Below, in pieces: positions 22,472-34,329 of a DNA stretch of 64,000 nucleotides. The stretch covers positions 62,001-126,000 of the forward strand of contig VCJN01000543.1 of assembly GCA_006384855.1 (NCBI GenBank), in the 5' to 3' direction. The DNA is from Tetraselmis striata. Lineage: Eukaryota > Chlorophyta > Chlorodendrophyceae > Chlorodendrales > Chlorodendraceae. Both the position numbers and the translations under genes were made by a program. The notes beneath the pieces were generated by a model that saw nothing but the letters and a program-made list of their open reading frames with translations, made no database searches and was not told the DNA's origin. Numbering within the stretch: the first letter of the stretch is position 1; each line of letters opens with the position of its first letter.

Positions 22472-22869
22472 TCGTCACTTGATGTCATGGGGGTCGAGCC
22501 TCATTTCATAAGCGTTCTTTCATGCCGGCTCAGGCTCCAGTATGCCGTTCCTTGAGAGTACTTATCCAGCGCCTCTGTGCAAGCCGCCGGGGTGGCGGGG
22601 TGGCTGAGGTGCCTGGCTGCACGGCGGCGCCCCTGCAGCCCGGTCCCGTGCCCTCAAATATACCCACCGCATCGTATGCGCAAGTGGCCTCCCACTGTCC
22701 CACAAAGCATGGCGGCCACAGAGGCAGGCTAGGGAAGTATGGGTTCATGCATACACTTCGCAAGAACTGTATGCGTGCTATCAGTAAGAACTGCCGCCCG
22801 TATGCCCGCTCCGTGTTAGTGGTGCCACTGCCTTTGGCCAAGAACTTCACCTCCCGCATCTGCATATGA

Positions 22870-23145
22870 CATATGGCATGCATTCATATGACAACGGCCT
22901 AGACACAATGCGTATGCGGGCAAGGGGGGAGGGCGCACGGTACGCTCCAACATCCAGAGCTCTGAGTCGCGGGCGCTTCTGCCCCTGGCCGCCTTATGGG
23001 CAGTGACTCGGCACGTCAGATTGTGCATGCTCGGTTTCATCAACTCATCAGGCAAATACATGTTGCACATCTGCGCATAGTCAGCAAGCAGTTGAAACCC
23101 TCCTCCCGCTGCTTCTTGATGGACTCGTTGATACGCTGGCACTCC
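22870..23145 (-). pseudogene. TNP2-like transposase, late block
   Basis: The frame reads FQLLADYAQMCNMYLPDELM, then HNLTCRVTAHKAARGRSARD and ELWMLERTV. The pattern L..HL..R...Q....G......EFW.ER is a conserved late block of TNP2-like transposases (helical region after the catalytic core). Ends in a frameshift near 22.9 kb. Confidence 0.45.
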
Positions 23146-24839
23146 TCAGTGTCAGCAAAAGCGTCACATTCCTCGCAGTCCCTGAATTAGTGGATGACCG
23201 CTCTTGCATCATATGCCACGACATGACTGTCAGGTGTTGATGCTATGCGCTGTCAAACATATCCCTGGAGGAATTACCGCGCAGGCCACGTACTCAATAG
23301 ACAACACCCCGCTACAGTGGAGCTGGCATGTGTTACTCCTAGCAATTATAGCGAGGCGCCCAACCCAAGGACCAGCACTGCCACAGTCTCCGCGAAGTGC
23401 ATGAAGCCCTTGCATGTCCAGTTGGCACACACCACACCGCTAGTGCCGATGATGGCAGCATCGGCCGGACTGGCATGCCAAAGTCACTAGTCACGGCGAC
23501 CAGCGACATCCGCTTATCCATCTTCTTCATCTACCTTGGGCCGCATATCATGTGAGGGCACACACATATCAGCAACGCCCCTTGCGGCAGGAACCATGGG
23601 CGGGCAACAACAACGAGATCAAAGATCACTAACCTTCAAGGGCTGACATACTCCCAAAATTCCTTGACAACTCCCAGCAATAGTCCATGTGCTATTGGCA
23701 GCGGATACAAGTAAACATAGCTTATACACAACACGCTGCGCAGAAACGGAGACATGCATGGAGTGCCGGCTACCGTCTGCACGATGCGCCCCGCGCCGGC
23801 CTCCACTGCTAGATACCCACAACACGTCCCGCGGTAACCCGTACGATATGGCGAAAGCTACCCCAATATAATATCCAATATGCGGTTCGCGCCGTTGGTA
23901 CATTGTGCACCTTCGGCAACGCGACGCGCACATCGCGCGGCCCATAGCCCATGCTCTAGCCTCTAGCAAGCCCACGATTGTCAACCACCGACACCGCGAC
24001 CGCCCGTAGCGCCAGGAGTACGTACCTCTATGCGTACCTCTATGGTGGGCGGGTCGCGACCGCTACGGCCACGCAGGCGGCGCGTGCTGCGGGATCTCCG
24101 TGGCGACCCCGCACCAACCGATCTGAGCGCCGCCCCAATCATAAACTTCGCACCGATGGCACATGCTTCGTCCGACCAGCTAGGGGAAAGAGTACACTAT
24201 TTATTCCTTCTATATGACTAAACTGCCTTTCCATCCGAGCGGTTTTGGCCCTAAAGGCGTATGGTGTCAGCAAAACGCGAATCCCTAATGGGGGTGGTCA
24301 ATCGGGCGGCAGTCGCGAGAGTGGACCTCGCGGCCGCAGTTCCGGGACATAAACGCGCCCCGAGCCAGCCGTGATCGCCGTGTGTCCTCGATGGGGACAG
24401 GAGGTAGGGCTACGGGGTAGGCGGGAGCTAGTGGGCCGGACGGGGTTGTGCTAGTGGATGCATGATTCGCCGCCTGCAATGCCGGGCGGGTGCTTCGGAC
24501 GGCGCAACGCGAATCCCGCGGCGCAGGGGCGCGGCGCGCGTGGACATATTATTCGTACCCTATTCGGATAGCGAAATGTAGAACGAGTTACCGCGGGAAG
24601 TGTTGTGCCGCATATCTGCGTCGGACAGCTGCATGTGGGCATCCCCGCACTAGGCAATGCTGGGTTCATAGTCGTCGTCGGCTTTCTTTCCGTGCGCTGC
24701 GCCCATCACCGCCATGTGCACGCCTCTGTATAGCCGTCGTAATAAGGGGTGTCTAGACGGCAGACTCCGAAATAGTACATGCCCGCACCCGAAGCCGCCT
24801 ATGTATGATCAGCATCATCTAGAGTAGTTATACTATATC

Positions 24840-25670
24840 TGCATGCAGACACATAACGCATGCACAGTCATACCATTTTTTCCTCCCTACCCTATGTAGC
24901 AAACAGTAGGAGCAGCCGTGCCACGATGTAACTCCACCGCGCTCCATAGCCTTGAAGCGTCGAGGCATGTCAGCGCAGAAGGCGCCAATGTATATTTGTA
25001 GTCCATCATCCCACATCGTGCATGTCAGTGTTATGTGCCAACAACAGCCAACCGCATGCCAACATGCCCATTTCAGGTTGGGAGTGGCTGCACACGTGAT
25101 GCTGCAAGTCACGGCGCGCTCATCTGGACTTCTTGCCATCGCTGTCATTCACCTCATACACATCATGAACAATCATTGCGCCCTTCGCGCTTTGCGTTCT
25201 GGCAATTGCCTTGAGTGTCTCCTCCACATATATGTCAAAGGGCCATGGTATAATGATCAACACCTTCATGCTGCGCTTCTTCCCCCGATTTGATGATGGC
25301 ATGTGTTAACACCCGCAATATAATAGGCCACACCGCACTACAATAGGTCAAAACCACCCAACTATAATTGTATTCATTAGCAACAAATAACAGACTGGGG
25401 CGGTACGGACCTATTTCCAGATTTTTAGCAAGAATATGCTTTGCTGTAGTGCAACTCCACCCCATCTACACATAAAGCATACACCCCTTTGTCTTTTTGA
25501 GAAACCTGCCCGTTGGTGGCAGCATCAATGGCCTTGTATGCTTCAGAGTTCCAAAACCTATTGATAGATTGGTCCATGCATGTGTCTCGGGGCAGGTTCC
25601 ATTCCTCGTCCCACAAGAATTGCTTCACCACCTGCATATCGCGGATCGTGCAACAACAACAATAACTCAA
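24840..25670 (-). pseudogene. TNP2-like transposase, core blocks
   Basis: 25425-25670: DEEWNLPRDTCMDQSINRFW, EAYKAIDAATNG, GVYALCVDGVELHYSKAYS, where a catalytic-type Asp sits in LCVDGVELH. 24840-25140: LKWACWHAVGCCWHIT, LQIYIGAFCADMPRRFKAM, then HGCSYCLLH, a C-x2-C knuckle. Both blocks and their order match the W..S..Y..G.....G.....DG......SK and A.LPA.RK..GF....C..C pattern of TNP2-like proteins. Confidence 0.5.
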
Positions 25671-25689
25671 TTCAGCTTTGCAATTACAA

Positions 25690-26430
25690 TGCTGCCGAGT
25701 GGAGGGGAACGGAGGGGGGGCGCATCACCTCACATACGTTGAAGTCGTAGAAAAAACTTGCGCAGTTAAGGCGTGGCGGGGTGCGGGTGGCGCCCATTGA
25801 CTCGGATGTCCGGCGCGTCAGATTGCAGCAAGGGAAGCGGTCGTCGTAGCTCCAGCCACTATCCATGGAGTGGCCGCAGCGATGCACGTCGCATAGACAG
25901 CAATGAACGACATATTGTTTTCATGTCCGGACGTTCAGTCACTGCTCCACTTGGTACGTCGTCTCGGTAAGCTCTGTCCGTCCTTTGGTAGCATGTGCAA
26001 GTTTCTTCAGCAGCTTCGACAGCCTCTCGAACGCCGCCGTCTTTATGTTGTGCTTCAGCTTCCACTTGCAGAGATTGAACGCGGCCTTCATCAAGGTCGC
26101 GTCGGCACCGGTGTACAATTGACGGCGTCTGTTGCGAAGGGGGTGGAGGAGCATGTGTTAGCAACGGACTAGTAGGCGCCACACAAAGGGGGTTGGGTCG
26201 ACACGACACATGCTCACCTCTTCCCGTCGTCGCACTTCCCTCGAGCGCTGCCGGTCCCGGTACTGAAGTCATACCTCGCGCAAGCGTCTCCTTCACCGTC
26301 GCTATCGCTGCGGCTGCCGTTAGAGGAGTGGCCTTCCACAAACCCCGCGACAATGCCTTCGGCGTCGCTATCGGCGTCGCTGCCAGCCTCGGGAAGTTCG
26401 CGTAGCTTCTGTCAGGTACACATGCGCGCA
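25690..26430 (-). pseudogene. TNP2-like transposase, N-terminal blocks
   Basis: 25939-26154: LYTGADATLMKAAFNLCKWK, LKHNIKTAAFERLSKLL, corresponding to the LYPGS..T..EAL..LL.LK...H.LSD.AF block near the N-terminus of TNP2-like transposases. The downstream frame (about 25690-25890) has a Cys/His cluster (CCLCDVHRCGH, RFPCCN) where the family has C.ND..L. The frame further upstream is uncertain. Confidence 0.5.
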
Positions 26431-27249
26431 AGCATCTAAACGAACGCGCGTGTAACCGTCATCTTCGGTTGCAAATCATCGTTTGCACGTCGCCAGTGCG
26501 ATAATCTCACCAATACCTAAATTATGGGGCAACAACGCGGGCAAGCACCCCCGAAGGCACCGTCGGTGGGTACGCAAGGGGCGCACCGCCGATAGATCGT
26601 CAATGGCGCCTTATTGAGGCAGCGTACGAGTGAACTCGCCCAGCTGCTCTGTCGTGAGGTGTAATAGCGGTTGTATCTCCGACTATGTGAGCTCTTCCAT
26701 TTCGCCGTACGTCGTCGTAAATCCCCTTCATCACCAGCTACCTATCCGCATGGTATGCGTCCTCGTTACCCCATCTCCAGCTGACGACCTGGATGTTGGA
26801 TGATACACACGGGCGGCTATCACTGGGCGGCGGTAGGCGTATGGCATGTGTGACGGGACGTCAAGGAGGGCAACGGGGGAGGGGGGGGAGGGGTACCATC
26901 GGGCCGAGAAAGCTCCCCCGCGTCCCGAACCTCTTGGTTATGACATCGCCCACGTGAAGTTCGGCATTCATCTCTTGCGCTGCCATGCTTGTTGCCATGC
27001 ATGCCACCATTAGACGACTCCGAACGCCCCTCCCCGCCGCTGGGTAGTGCGGGGCTCGCTGATTCGTTTGCGGAGTATACTCCGTACGGGCGGCTCCATA
27101 CGGGCCGGCTCCGTAGAGGGCGGCGGGGGCGATGGCGGCGGCGACAGTATCGATGCACCCGGCGGCTCGCCCCGCGTTTCGGTCTGACCAGGTCCGGACG
27201 GAGCACAGGGGTGATGGCCGTACGGTGCAGCAGCTACCGCAAGGGCGCC

Positions 27250-27475
27250 ATCACCACCGATTGCGACAGGCGTGGCGGTGGATGGCGGAGGCGGTTGGCT
27301 GCACGCCTCCGTCCAATTGTGCGTGTCGTATAACAAAGTTTCGTGAAGCACACGCCACATGCGCGGCAGCGCATTTTCTTGGTCACCTCTTCCCAAGTCC
27401 CTTTGGCGGCGGTCTAGCCCTCCTTGCCCTCATGAATACGGCGCTTGAAGTTGCGACGCCCCATGGCACACCACT
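27250..27475 (-). pseudogene. Possible N-terminal zinc knuckle exon of the TNP2-like gene
   Basis: Reads MGRRNFKRRIHEGKEG, one TAG, then GTWEEVTKKMRCRACGVCF and TKLCY. A basic N-terminus followed by C-x2-C-x2-C suggests a DNA-binding knuckle. Placement in the transposon is inferred from position and strand only. Confidence 0.35.
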
Positions 27476-28211
27476 ACTCGGCGCCGGTGGCTCGCTAGCG
27501 GCGGCGCTCCGGCGGCTGCTGCGCATGCATGGTTAAGTGTCCACGCGACTTGTAGCAATGTAGCCGGCTTGAGATCTACGGTACCGTTGGCCGTTGCGTC
27601 ATCGGTTCGTCACGGAGCTTGTGATGCGTTAAAGTACAGTGTGGCGAAAGTCCCAACGATTGCAGGTAGCCGCGCGAGGCGCGATGTGGGTCCAATATAA
27701 GGATTACATGTACTATGGGGATGACACAACACGCTATTGGTAGCATATTACGGAACGCAGGCGAGCCGGGCACGTCATTGCGACTACCGAGCCTAGCAGA
27801 AAAGTGGCGATTACATGGTAGATACGGCGATTGCACGCCCATTCGTCCCGGGGACAAATCGCGATTACGTGCCATTACGGTATAGTGGTATTTCGGTATA
27901 TAATGGTGTAATGGCGATTATGCGCTCCATTACGGTATAGTTGTTACGAGATCGTCCCGGAGGCTAGTGTATAGCGACTATATGGTACCTGAACTGTGGT
28001 TTGTACGTCTGATTAGATGCATTGATTTTACTGAATGCGCTAAGTAATTAGCCTTTTGGTTGGAGACTTGGAGTAGTGTTTTGCCGGACAACTACTGCTG
28101 GCATGGGCACGAGATGTAAGTTTGCATAATAGAGGCAACGGTCAACCGGCACGATCTTTCATTTCCTGTATATATATACCGACGGCCATGTGCTGACCAG
28201 CAACTCTCCGG
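27476..28211. other. No recognisable gene
   Basis: Contains loosely repeated GCGATTA..CCATTACGGTATAG motifs (about 27797-27945). Otherwise nothing seen. Confidence 0.45.
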
Positions 28212-28290
28212 TTGCACACTGAGGCTACACAAAAAATGTTTGTCTCAGTTTTGCCGCCTTGCAGTGGCGGGCACGGTTGGGAAAACTCGG
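28212..28290 (+). repeat. Dispersed repeat, copy 2
   Basis: Matches 20885-20970 (TGAGGCTACAcaaaaaaTGTTTGTCTCAG, GCGGGCACGG, GGAAAACT). Confidence 0.7.
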
Positions 28291-29615
28291 ATTTCCAAAG
28301 GGACTTCACGTAGGCCCCTGCCTGAAGTATTCAGGTATACCGGGGTATTCATGCCATTTTCGGGAGGTATTCAAGCTGAACTGAATTCAGTAAGTTGAAC
28401 TTGGGACTTCGGACTGAGGTAGTTCTAAAGTAGTAGAACTACCCTGAACTGCAGGCCCTTCAGCGCAACCAGGCTGGTATTTGCCTCTGGTACCTATATC
28501 ATTCGTAAGTCGGCGGGCCGGTGCCGACGTGGCGATACGGACAGACACGTGCTGGGCAGCAAGACTGACGAGGACGTCAGGGCGAGGACTGTAAACACGG
28601 CTCACAAAGTACCAGTACTCATCATATGCGATATGAAGTCCCTTAGCATGTCGTGGTCATTGTACTTTGCGACCCTTGTTCCCGCACTGCGGCGGTTCCC
28701 TTGGTAATCCGGGTTTGCCCCCTCTTTGGCATGCATGCCACGTGCTCTTCCCTTTCCGGCCTGTAAGGTTCCCGGAAACTTTTGCACTAAAATCCTGCAG
28801 CCTTCGTAGCCTCGGTTCAATGCCATAAAATCCGGATTTGGTGCCCTCCGCAGTCCGGTGCCAGGGTATGGGCAGGTGTTTGATTGTCTGAACATATTTC
28901 TCCTAGCGAAGCCAACCTCTGGATAACCCCCGGGCCGTGCCACCCCCTATACTGCCGAAACCGGAGGTTACCGTAATTCCGAACTAAATGCCATTTGTCA
29001 CCGAGGCTTATGACAGACGCCTTGCCTGGCACGAATTGTCCTTGTTTGAATGAACTGGGTTACCGAGACTTTCTTTGCGGACGCATTTTCCTTCGGCGCC
29101 CTTGCGCAGTTTGATATATAGAACCCCGAGTCCTATTTAATTTAGTATTTCTATCCTGGGCTGGCGGTATTTACCCCCCGCGGTTCTAGTCTTTGTCCCG
29201 TGGGGATCCGCATTTATTCATTGTTGGAATTGCCGAGCTTGATCTGTATTTGTCTCCCGACTTAGTTGGGTTGGCGTGGTACCCTTCCTAGGGTCATCGA
29301 CATCCTGCCCTCAACTTCTGCCTCTCGTCCGCCTAGGCCGCTGCTATAGTCCCTAGGGCATGGTGCAGTTATCTGGCCTAATTTCTGCTGCTGCCGATTT
29401 GTTGCTGAAATTCACATTGATCTTCTTGTTTTCTGCCCCAATTGGGTCTTTGGCCCTTTTGGTGTGTATATTTCGGCATTGACGTTTGTTTCATTGCAGT
29501 AATCTGCCCTATATTCCCAGTTGCTCGCCTTGCCTTGTGGCTGGACTTGCCGGAATATACATGGGCGAGAGGAGGCCCTTATTTCCTGTAGGGTCTGACC
29601 ACATGTCATGGCCGT
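28291..29615. other. Unassigned region
   Basis: A minus-strand open frame at 28602-28943 (113 codons) and its upstream extension to 29032 have protein-like composition (RNYGNLRFRQYRGWHGPGV) but no motif I recognise. T-rich, non-coding-looking sequence fills 29.05-29.6 kb. Could be the flank or terminal repeat of the element that follows. Confidence 0.4.
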
Positions 29616-29667
29616 TTGCCGACCCTCGCCGTGACCTGGTGGTCAGGACTGGACGCATCTTCTGCGG

Positions 29668-31421
29668 GTGATGCAGCGCGGCGCTTTTTTGGCGCCACAT
29701 GGCGTGAGCGTCTTGGCACGCGGTGTTGGCGGCAGTTCTCCGCTTTGTCTTGTGTCGGCTGCCCCTACTTCCGTGCAGCAATATGCCCTTCGCTCGGCTG
29801 CTGCTTTGGCTTCCGCCGCGCGGGTTGCGTCGCGTTGCGAAAGACATGTCACCGCCCAGCGCCGTCGCGGGATTCTGCGCGAGTTCGAGACATGGGCGAG
29901 CACCGTGCCGCCGCCGTTGACTCCTACCCCGGAGACATGCATGTACCTAGTGGGATGTGCTAATATCCTTCGATGAGTACTGGCATCGCCATCATCATGG
30001 GCGCAAGACGATGCGCGACGGCAGCCGACCTGCGTCCCCTTGTTATCTGCGGCATGCAGTGTCGCACCTGGCGACAGCCATGCGTGAACCGGGCGTGCCC
30101 AAACACGCCAATCAGGTGCATGCTGTGAGCGTAATCAAGTACATGAGCGGTTACAAACGTGACTTGATGGAGCTGGGATATGTGGAGAGTGGAGCCGTGC
30201 CCTTGGACTACGCGCACGACTTTGGCGGAGCTGGTCCACTTCATGGACGGGATGATATCACGGGCCGCCACCGACCTGGTGATCGCTGCCGCGGTGCATC
30301 GTGACGTTTGGATCGTGCCATATTTGTGGGAGACCGCCGCTCGTGGTTTCGAGGCCGGCACCATGGAGCTGGCAGACTTCCTGACACGTGGTGTGGACCT
30401 GCTATCGGCGTGGGATGCCATTGCTGCAGATCGATTGACCGCCGAAGACCGTATTTTAGCGGAACCCCGCTACGGCACCAAAGGGGACCTGTCCATTCAC
30501 AGCGGCAATATGGAGCTGGAGTTGCTGCCCCGGGGCAGCGAGTCGCTTTGCCTACTCCGTCGTTTGGGCCGATATGCGACCGCCATGGCTGACGCCGGGT
30601 GCCCCTTGGTCGACTTTCTGTTCCGCCCCTTGGCACCTGGACGCCCTGCTGGATTTCGGGCCCATTGTTATACTCCATTTCCCTCTAGCCATAATGTTCT
30701 GCTATACTAGCAGGTATAACTCCCCGCAAAGGTAGTACGACTACGCATCCGCGGAGTCGCTGTATATATTAGTATTGCGGGTATAAATACTAGTAGTATA
30801 AGGCCGAAGACTGTTCTGGAATTCTCTAGAGTTCTCTGACTCAAGCCTTACGTGGCTAACACAGCACGGGTATCCCATGACACCCGGCTAACATAGCACA
30901 GGTATGACTATGACCTCGGCGGGTATAAATACCGCCTCGGACAAGTCTACCAGGTAGAATTCAGAGACAGAACTATAACCCAGGAACCCCTGTAACCAGA
31001 AGAGATTGGCCATACTTTCTAAATCCTTCCGCTGCATCCTAAAGGGCCTAAAGAACAGGCTTAAGCTAGAGCCTAACACCCATGGCATATGAGCAGCGCC
31101 GCTATGAACTTCCGATTTAAGGGCCACTTGCGTGCTGCTGGTCTGTATAAAGGTCACACCTTGCACAGCGTGAAGCGTGGCCGTTTGCAGCATGATGCAG
31201 TGGTGGTGGTGGGGGGGGGGGGGGGGGGGGGGGGCGGAGCGTTACACGCCTCCCGTGGGCGTCATAGCCATGTGAGAACGACATTGGGCTATGTACACCC
31301 GGCCCGCCATCGGGATCGGTTAGTGCAGCTGGATCCGGGCTCAGATGATGAGGCTAACTATGATGCCGAAGATGAGTTTTTTGACGCGTTTGAGTCCCTG
31401 GACCTAGCTCGTGATGCTTAG
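29668..31421 (+). pseudogene. Tyrosine recombinase of the Kangaroo-like element
   Basis: N-terminal part: GILREFETWASTVPP, FDEYWHRHHHGRK, PASPCYLRHAVSHLATAM, IKYMSGYKRDLMELGYVESG (29.86-30.2 kb, two frames). Catalytic domain: LVHFMDGMISRAATDLV, RDVWIVPYLWETAARGFEAG with the probable first catalytic Arg (30.21-30.36 kb), TKGDLSIHSG. The C-terminal block at 31089-31421 has GHTLHSVKRGRLQHD (H..KR) and TLGYVHPARH with the probable nucleophilic Tyr. A stretch of about 380 nt without homology (30.71-31.09) and a 24-G run (31211-31234) interrupt it; frameshift near 30.2 kb. Confidence 0.62.
31211..31234 (+). repeat. 24-nt poly-G run in the recombinase gene
   Basis: Sits between the H..KR block and the Tyr block. 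Confidence 0.95.
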
Positions 31422-31705
31422 AGCGCTTTGCGCCTTAGTGTAATCCAGTCGCCGTTATCCCAAATGATCAACATCGATAACTTCATAGTTCGGCTCATGC
31501 TTCGGTCCCGCCTCACGCGCCTTGCGCATGACCCGTGAGCCTGGTCAGAACAACATTTGGGGTGTGCCCATGACGTCTTTCTTGGGCAGTGTGAATGCGT
31601 CGCGGATTGGGAGGGCGCTGAGCATGGCCCGCCACCCCACCACCCAGTCTGGGATGACGAGCACCGCATCGGCACGTTCGCCGATTATTTTTTGGATGAC
31701 GCGTG

Positions 31706-32760
31706 TCATGTCGGTGAACGGCCCGTTAACCCAGCAAAGCGGCTTGGGAACCGCCGCCGTGAACCACGCTTGTGTAAACCTGTCGATGCCCGATATGCCG
31801 GGGCAGAGTACTCGTGAGAAAAATGCTCAGATTTGGTGGTAATCTCGTCGCCAAATACGTCCAGAATCTGTTTTTGTTGTTGGAACACGAGATTTGCCAC
31901 TGCCCAGTGTTGCCTGATGGTTTCGGTATGCCACGAGCTGAGTGCCCATTGCGATGGGTCTTCCTCCTTGGAATCGCCATCCGCATGCTGCAGCATGAGC
32001 GCGTGTTTGCGTGGCAGCCACTGAATTTGCAGATCGATGTCGTGCGCGAGACAGAGCTTCCATATCTCGCACACCGTGTGAAACACACGTGGGCCGCCTC
32101 GCATGCGCCTGATATTTGTTTCAGTGTTCCGAAAGTCCGTCAGGTAGAGTATGGCGGAATGGCGAAACAACGCCGGCATCCAAATCAATGCCATGCGGTT
32201 AAATGCCAGTAAACAATCGAGCTCCCGTTCGGTGCCGGAGTACGACTGATCTTTCGCAGCTTGTCGCAACGCTTCGGTGAACGCGGTTTGGAACACCGGC
32301 GTGCCCCGCTGCCTCAGCTGCTCGTCTGACGGAACCGCCCATGTGTCGGGGTCGCCCTCGAAATATCCGTATGGGTTGACCACCCTTGCGCCGAAGCCGA
32401 TGGCCGATGCGTCCTCGCGTACGATGAATCCTTGCTTGCGCTGCCAGATGCGCTTTCCGTTATTTTGTGCGCAGTGGTCGGCGAAGAGCCGCAGATAATC
32501 TGAGAGCTGGTGATGGAGTGGTGATGGCATGTCCCATGCCTTGGTCCCCGCCGTCTCTTCCCACAGATCGCGGCACAGCAATAATGACATGAGTGGGACA
32601 GCTTTTTACATGCAGTATAGTTTTCCCGCCACCTGCGCCAACTATCGTGGTGTTACATGTGAGCGTGCGCTGAGTTCCCGCGTCAAGCTGACCACCTGCG
32701 CCATTTCCCCCCCCGGGATCTTTAGGAACGGCTCCTCTGCATGCCAGTGGATGTCATGTC
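31706..32760 (-). pseudogene. RNase H domain of the Kangaroo-like element
   Basis: From about 32760: HWHAEEPFLKIPGGEMAQV, a TAG, LAQVAGKLYCM, a stop, KAVPLMSLLLCRDLWEE; then a 294-codon stop-free stretch to 31706. RNase H residues: VREDASAIGFGARV (Asp), ERELDCLLAF (Glu), AILYLTDFRNTE (Asp), then LQIQWLPRKH and ADGDSK near the C-terminus. The block order (TPR-like, AGKL.S...AV....L....L, then D..E..D) is that of DIRS-type RT/RH proteins. Confidence 0.75.
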
Positions 32761-32775
32761 ACTGTTTGTCGAGGC

Positions 32776-32794
32776 GGGGGGGGGGGGGGGGGGG
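32776..32794 (+). repeat. 19-nt poly-G run between RT and RNase H
   Basis: On the coding (minus) strand the RT frame reads ..STEKLH, then GTG followed directly by 19 C. It could be a C-filled intron starting with GT or an expanded run replacing coding sequence. Confidence 0.95.
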
Positions 32795-32795
32795 C

Positions 32796-33750
32796 ACATG
32801 CAGCTTTTCGGTGGAAACTGCCCATCCGAGCGCCGCTTCCAAGATGAATGCCATAAGCGTGTCTTGCATGAGATGATGCCTTAGGAACGCTCTCATCATG
32901 CGGTCGTCAATGTAGAGAGTCATGTAGACCCCCGCCATGCGCATGCAGAGGAACATTACTGCGGTGACCTCTGTATAGACCCGCGGTGCGGGCGCATTGC
33001 CGAAGTTTACGGCCACGTGCGCATACACTTTGCCTTCGATTTCCACGCCAATGTAGATGACCGAGCTATGGGCGAAACAGAGATGAGTGTAGCCTCCTTT
33101 GATGTCGCTGGCTACTCCCCAGCACCCGGAGGCAGTCCCATTCGTGGTGTCCTCCATACGCATGGACTCCAACGAGAACTTGATGTATCGGCTGAATAGG
33201 TTGATGTATCCCACATCATGGATAAAGCGACATTTTCCGGATACCACTTTCATGTCCACCCCCAGGGGCAGAATGCACGGTGGAGGCTGGTTGTTCGGCC
33301 ATCACCAGTCGACGAGCCGGCCGTCCGTGAGCATGGCGTCTCGCTAGGCGAGGACGAAGTCCAGATTTTCATGGTACGATGGTAGGTTTGGCAGGTGAAC
33401 TCGCCCTGGTGTGATCCGGTGAGCAGTGGCTCCACCTGATCCGGCCTCATGGCCCTCGCCAATGAGCGGGAAACACGTTTTATTTTGCGCTTGTAGCGCG
33501 GATCATGCGAGCGTTGGGTGTCGCAGCGGGGATTTGCGAATCCGAACTTGAGGCCTCGCATGAGAACGCGCATGACACGCTTGACCGTGTTGTTGGGACT
33601 CCCAACTGAAGATTGTTTTCCACAGCATGATGGACAGGTTTGGGTCCCATCCGTCTCCGTAGAATTCGCACCGCTCCCGCATTGTCAGGAAATCGGTGTT
33701 ACTGGAAATGAGCTCTCTTGGCTGAGCTGAGCTGCTGCGGCATCTGGCCT
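32796..33750 (-). pseudogene. Reverse transcriptase of the Kangaroo-like element
   Basis: Open frame 32759-33259: VGYINLFSRYIKFSLESMRM, WGVASDIKGGYTHLCF (first Asp), HVAVNFGNAPAPRVYTEVT, YMTLYIDDRMMRAF with the catalytic IDD (about 32920 kb position on minus), LGWAVSTEKLH. Upstream frames (33.25-33.75 kb) hold a decayed N-terminal region (GLKFGFANPRC, RYKRKIKR, and H..P..PNLPSYHENLDFVL). Typical of DIRS-type RT; nonsense and frame changes upstream of 33.26 kb. Confidence 0.75.
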
Positions 33751-33811
33751 GCAGATTATAGTTTTTGGGAAACCCTATTGATAGTTCGATCTGCTGAATT
33801 GGCGGCTATAT

Positions 33812-34313
33812 CGAGCTCAAGACCTTCCTTACGGTCTTCCAGAACAACGACCCCAGGAAGATTGAGGCGGCGCGCAAGATGCGCTTGGTGCAAGCGTATC
33901 TCTCCAAGGGCCGCAAGCGGGCCCGCGAGCTCGCGGAGATGGATATCGACCCCAACGCGCAAGTGGCCCGACTCCACTGCGCGGACCTGTTTGATCTCGA
34001 CTACCACCACCACTAGGTAGCATCTAGGTATTGCAACTGGCAGCTATTAGCCCCCTCCTTATAGCCCCCTTTAAATCACATGTATTTCCAATAACACCGG
34101 CGGACGCATTCTGCGCGAAGCGTTGTTGCCGACGGCATGTCAGTGGCCCGCAACACCTGGTTTCGGTGCATTACAATGTGTTGCATGCCGAGTGTAGTCC
34201 AACACACGCATATGCGTGTCTTTTGCGAGGGTTTCGCAAAGTCCCCGCCACCTCCGTTCCGCAATTCCCATATCGCAGGTTGGACCGACCTATAAAGATA
34301 ATTGACTTACTGT
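33812..34313 (+). repeat. About 0.5 kb repeat unit (copy 2), between gag and RT
   Basis: Same unit as 13463-13957: YIELKT, then EAARKMRLVQAYLSKGRK to DLDYHHH (stop at 34014-34016), then the same 3' flank through GACCTATAAAG. It is on the plus strand, antisense to the host retroelement. It retains an extra short stretch (GTCTTCCAGAACAACGAC) lacking in copy 1. No other part of B(i) is present. Target duplication not clear. Confidence 0.8.
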
Positions 34314-34329
34314 TCGCTGGCATCCATGC

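Larger units (their letters stand above)
21290..27475 (-). mobile_element. TNP2/Plavaka-like DNA transposon, heavily decayed
   Basis: Minus-strand coding blocks, from 27.47 down to 21.3 kb, follow the order of large TNP2-like (CACTA/Plavaka) transposases: a Cys-rich N-terminal knuckle; YTGADATLMKAAF; a Cys/His block; GVYALCVDGVELHYSKAYS; QIYIGAFCADMPRRFKAM..CSYC; CRVTAHKAARGRSARDSE; and GEVQYFLEVTH..LALAVCRL. No ends or TSD identified. It is interrupted by G runs and a 30-bp minisatellite, with frames broken throughout. Assignment rests on block order recalled from the family, not on a search. Confidence 0.5.
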
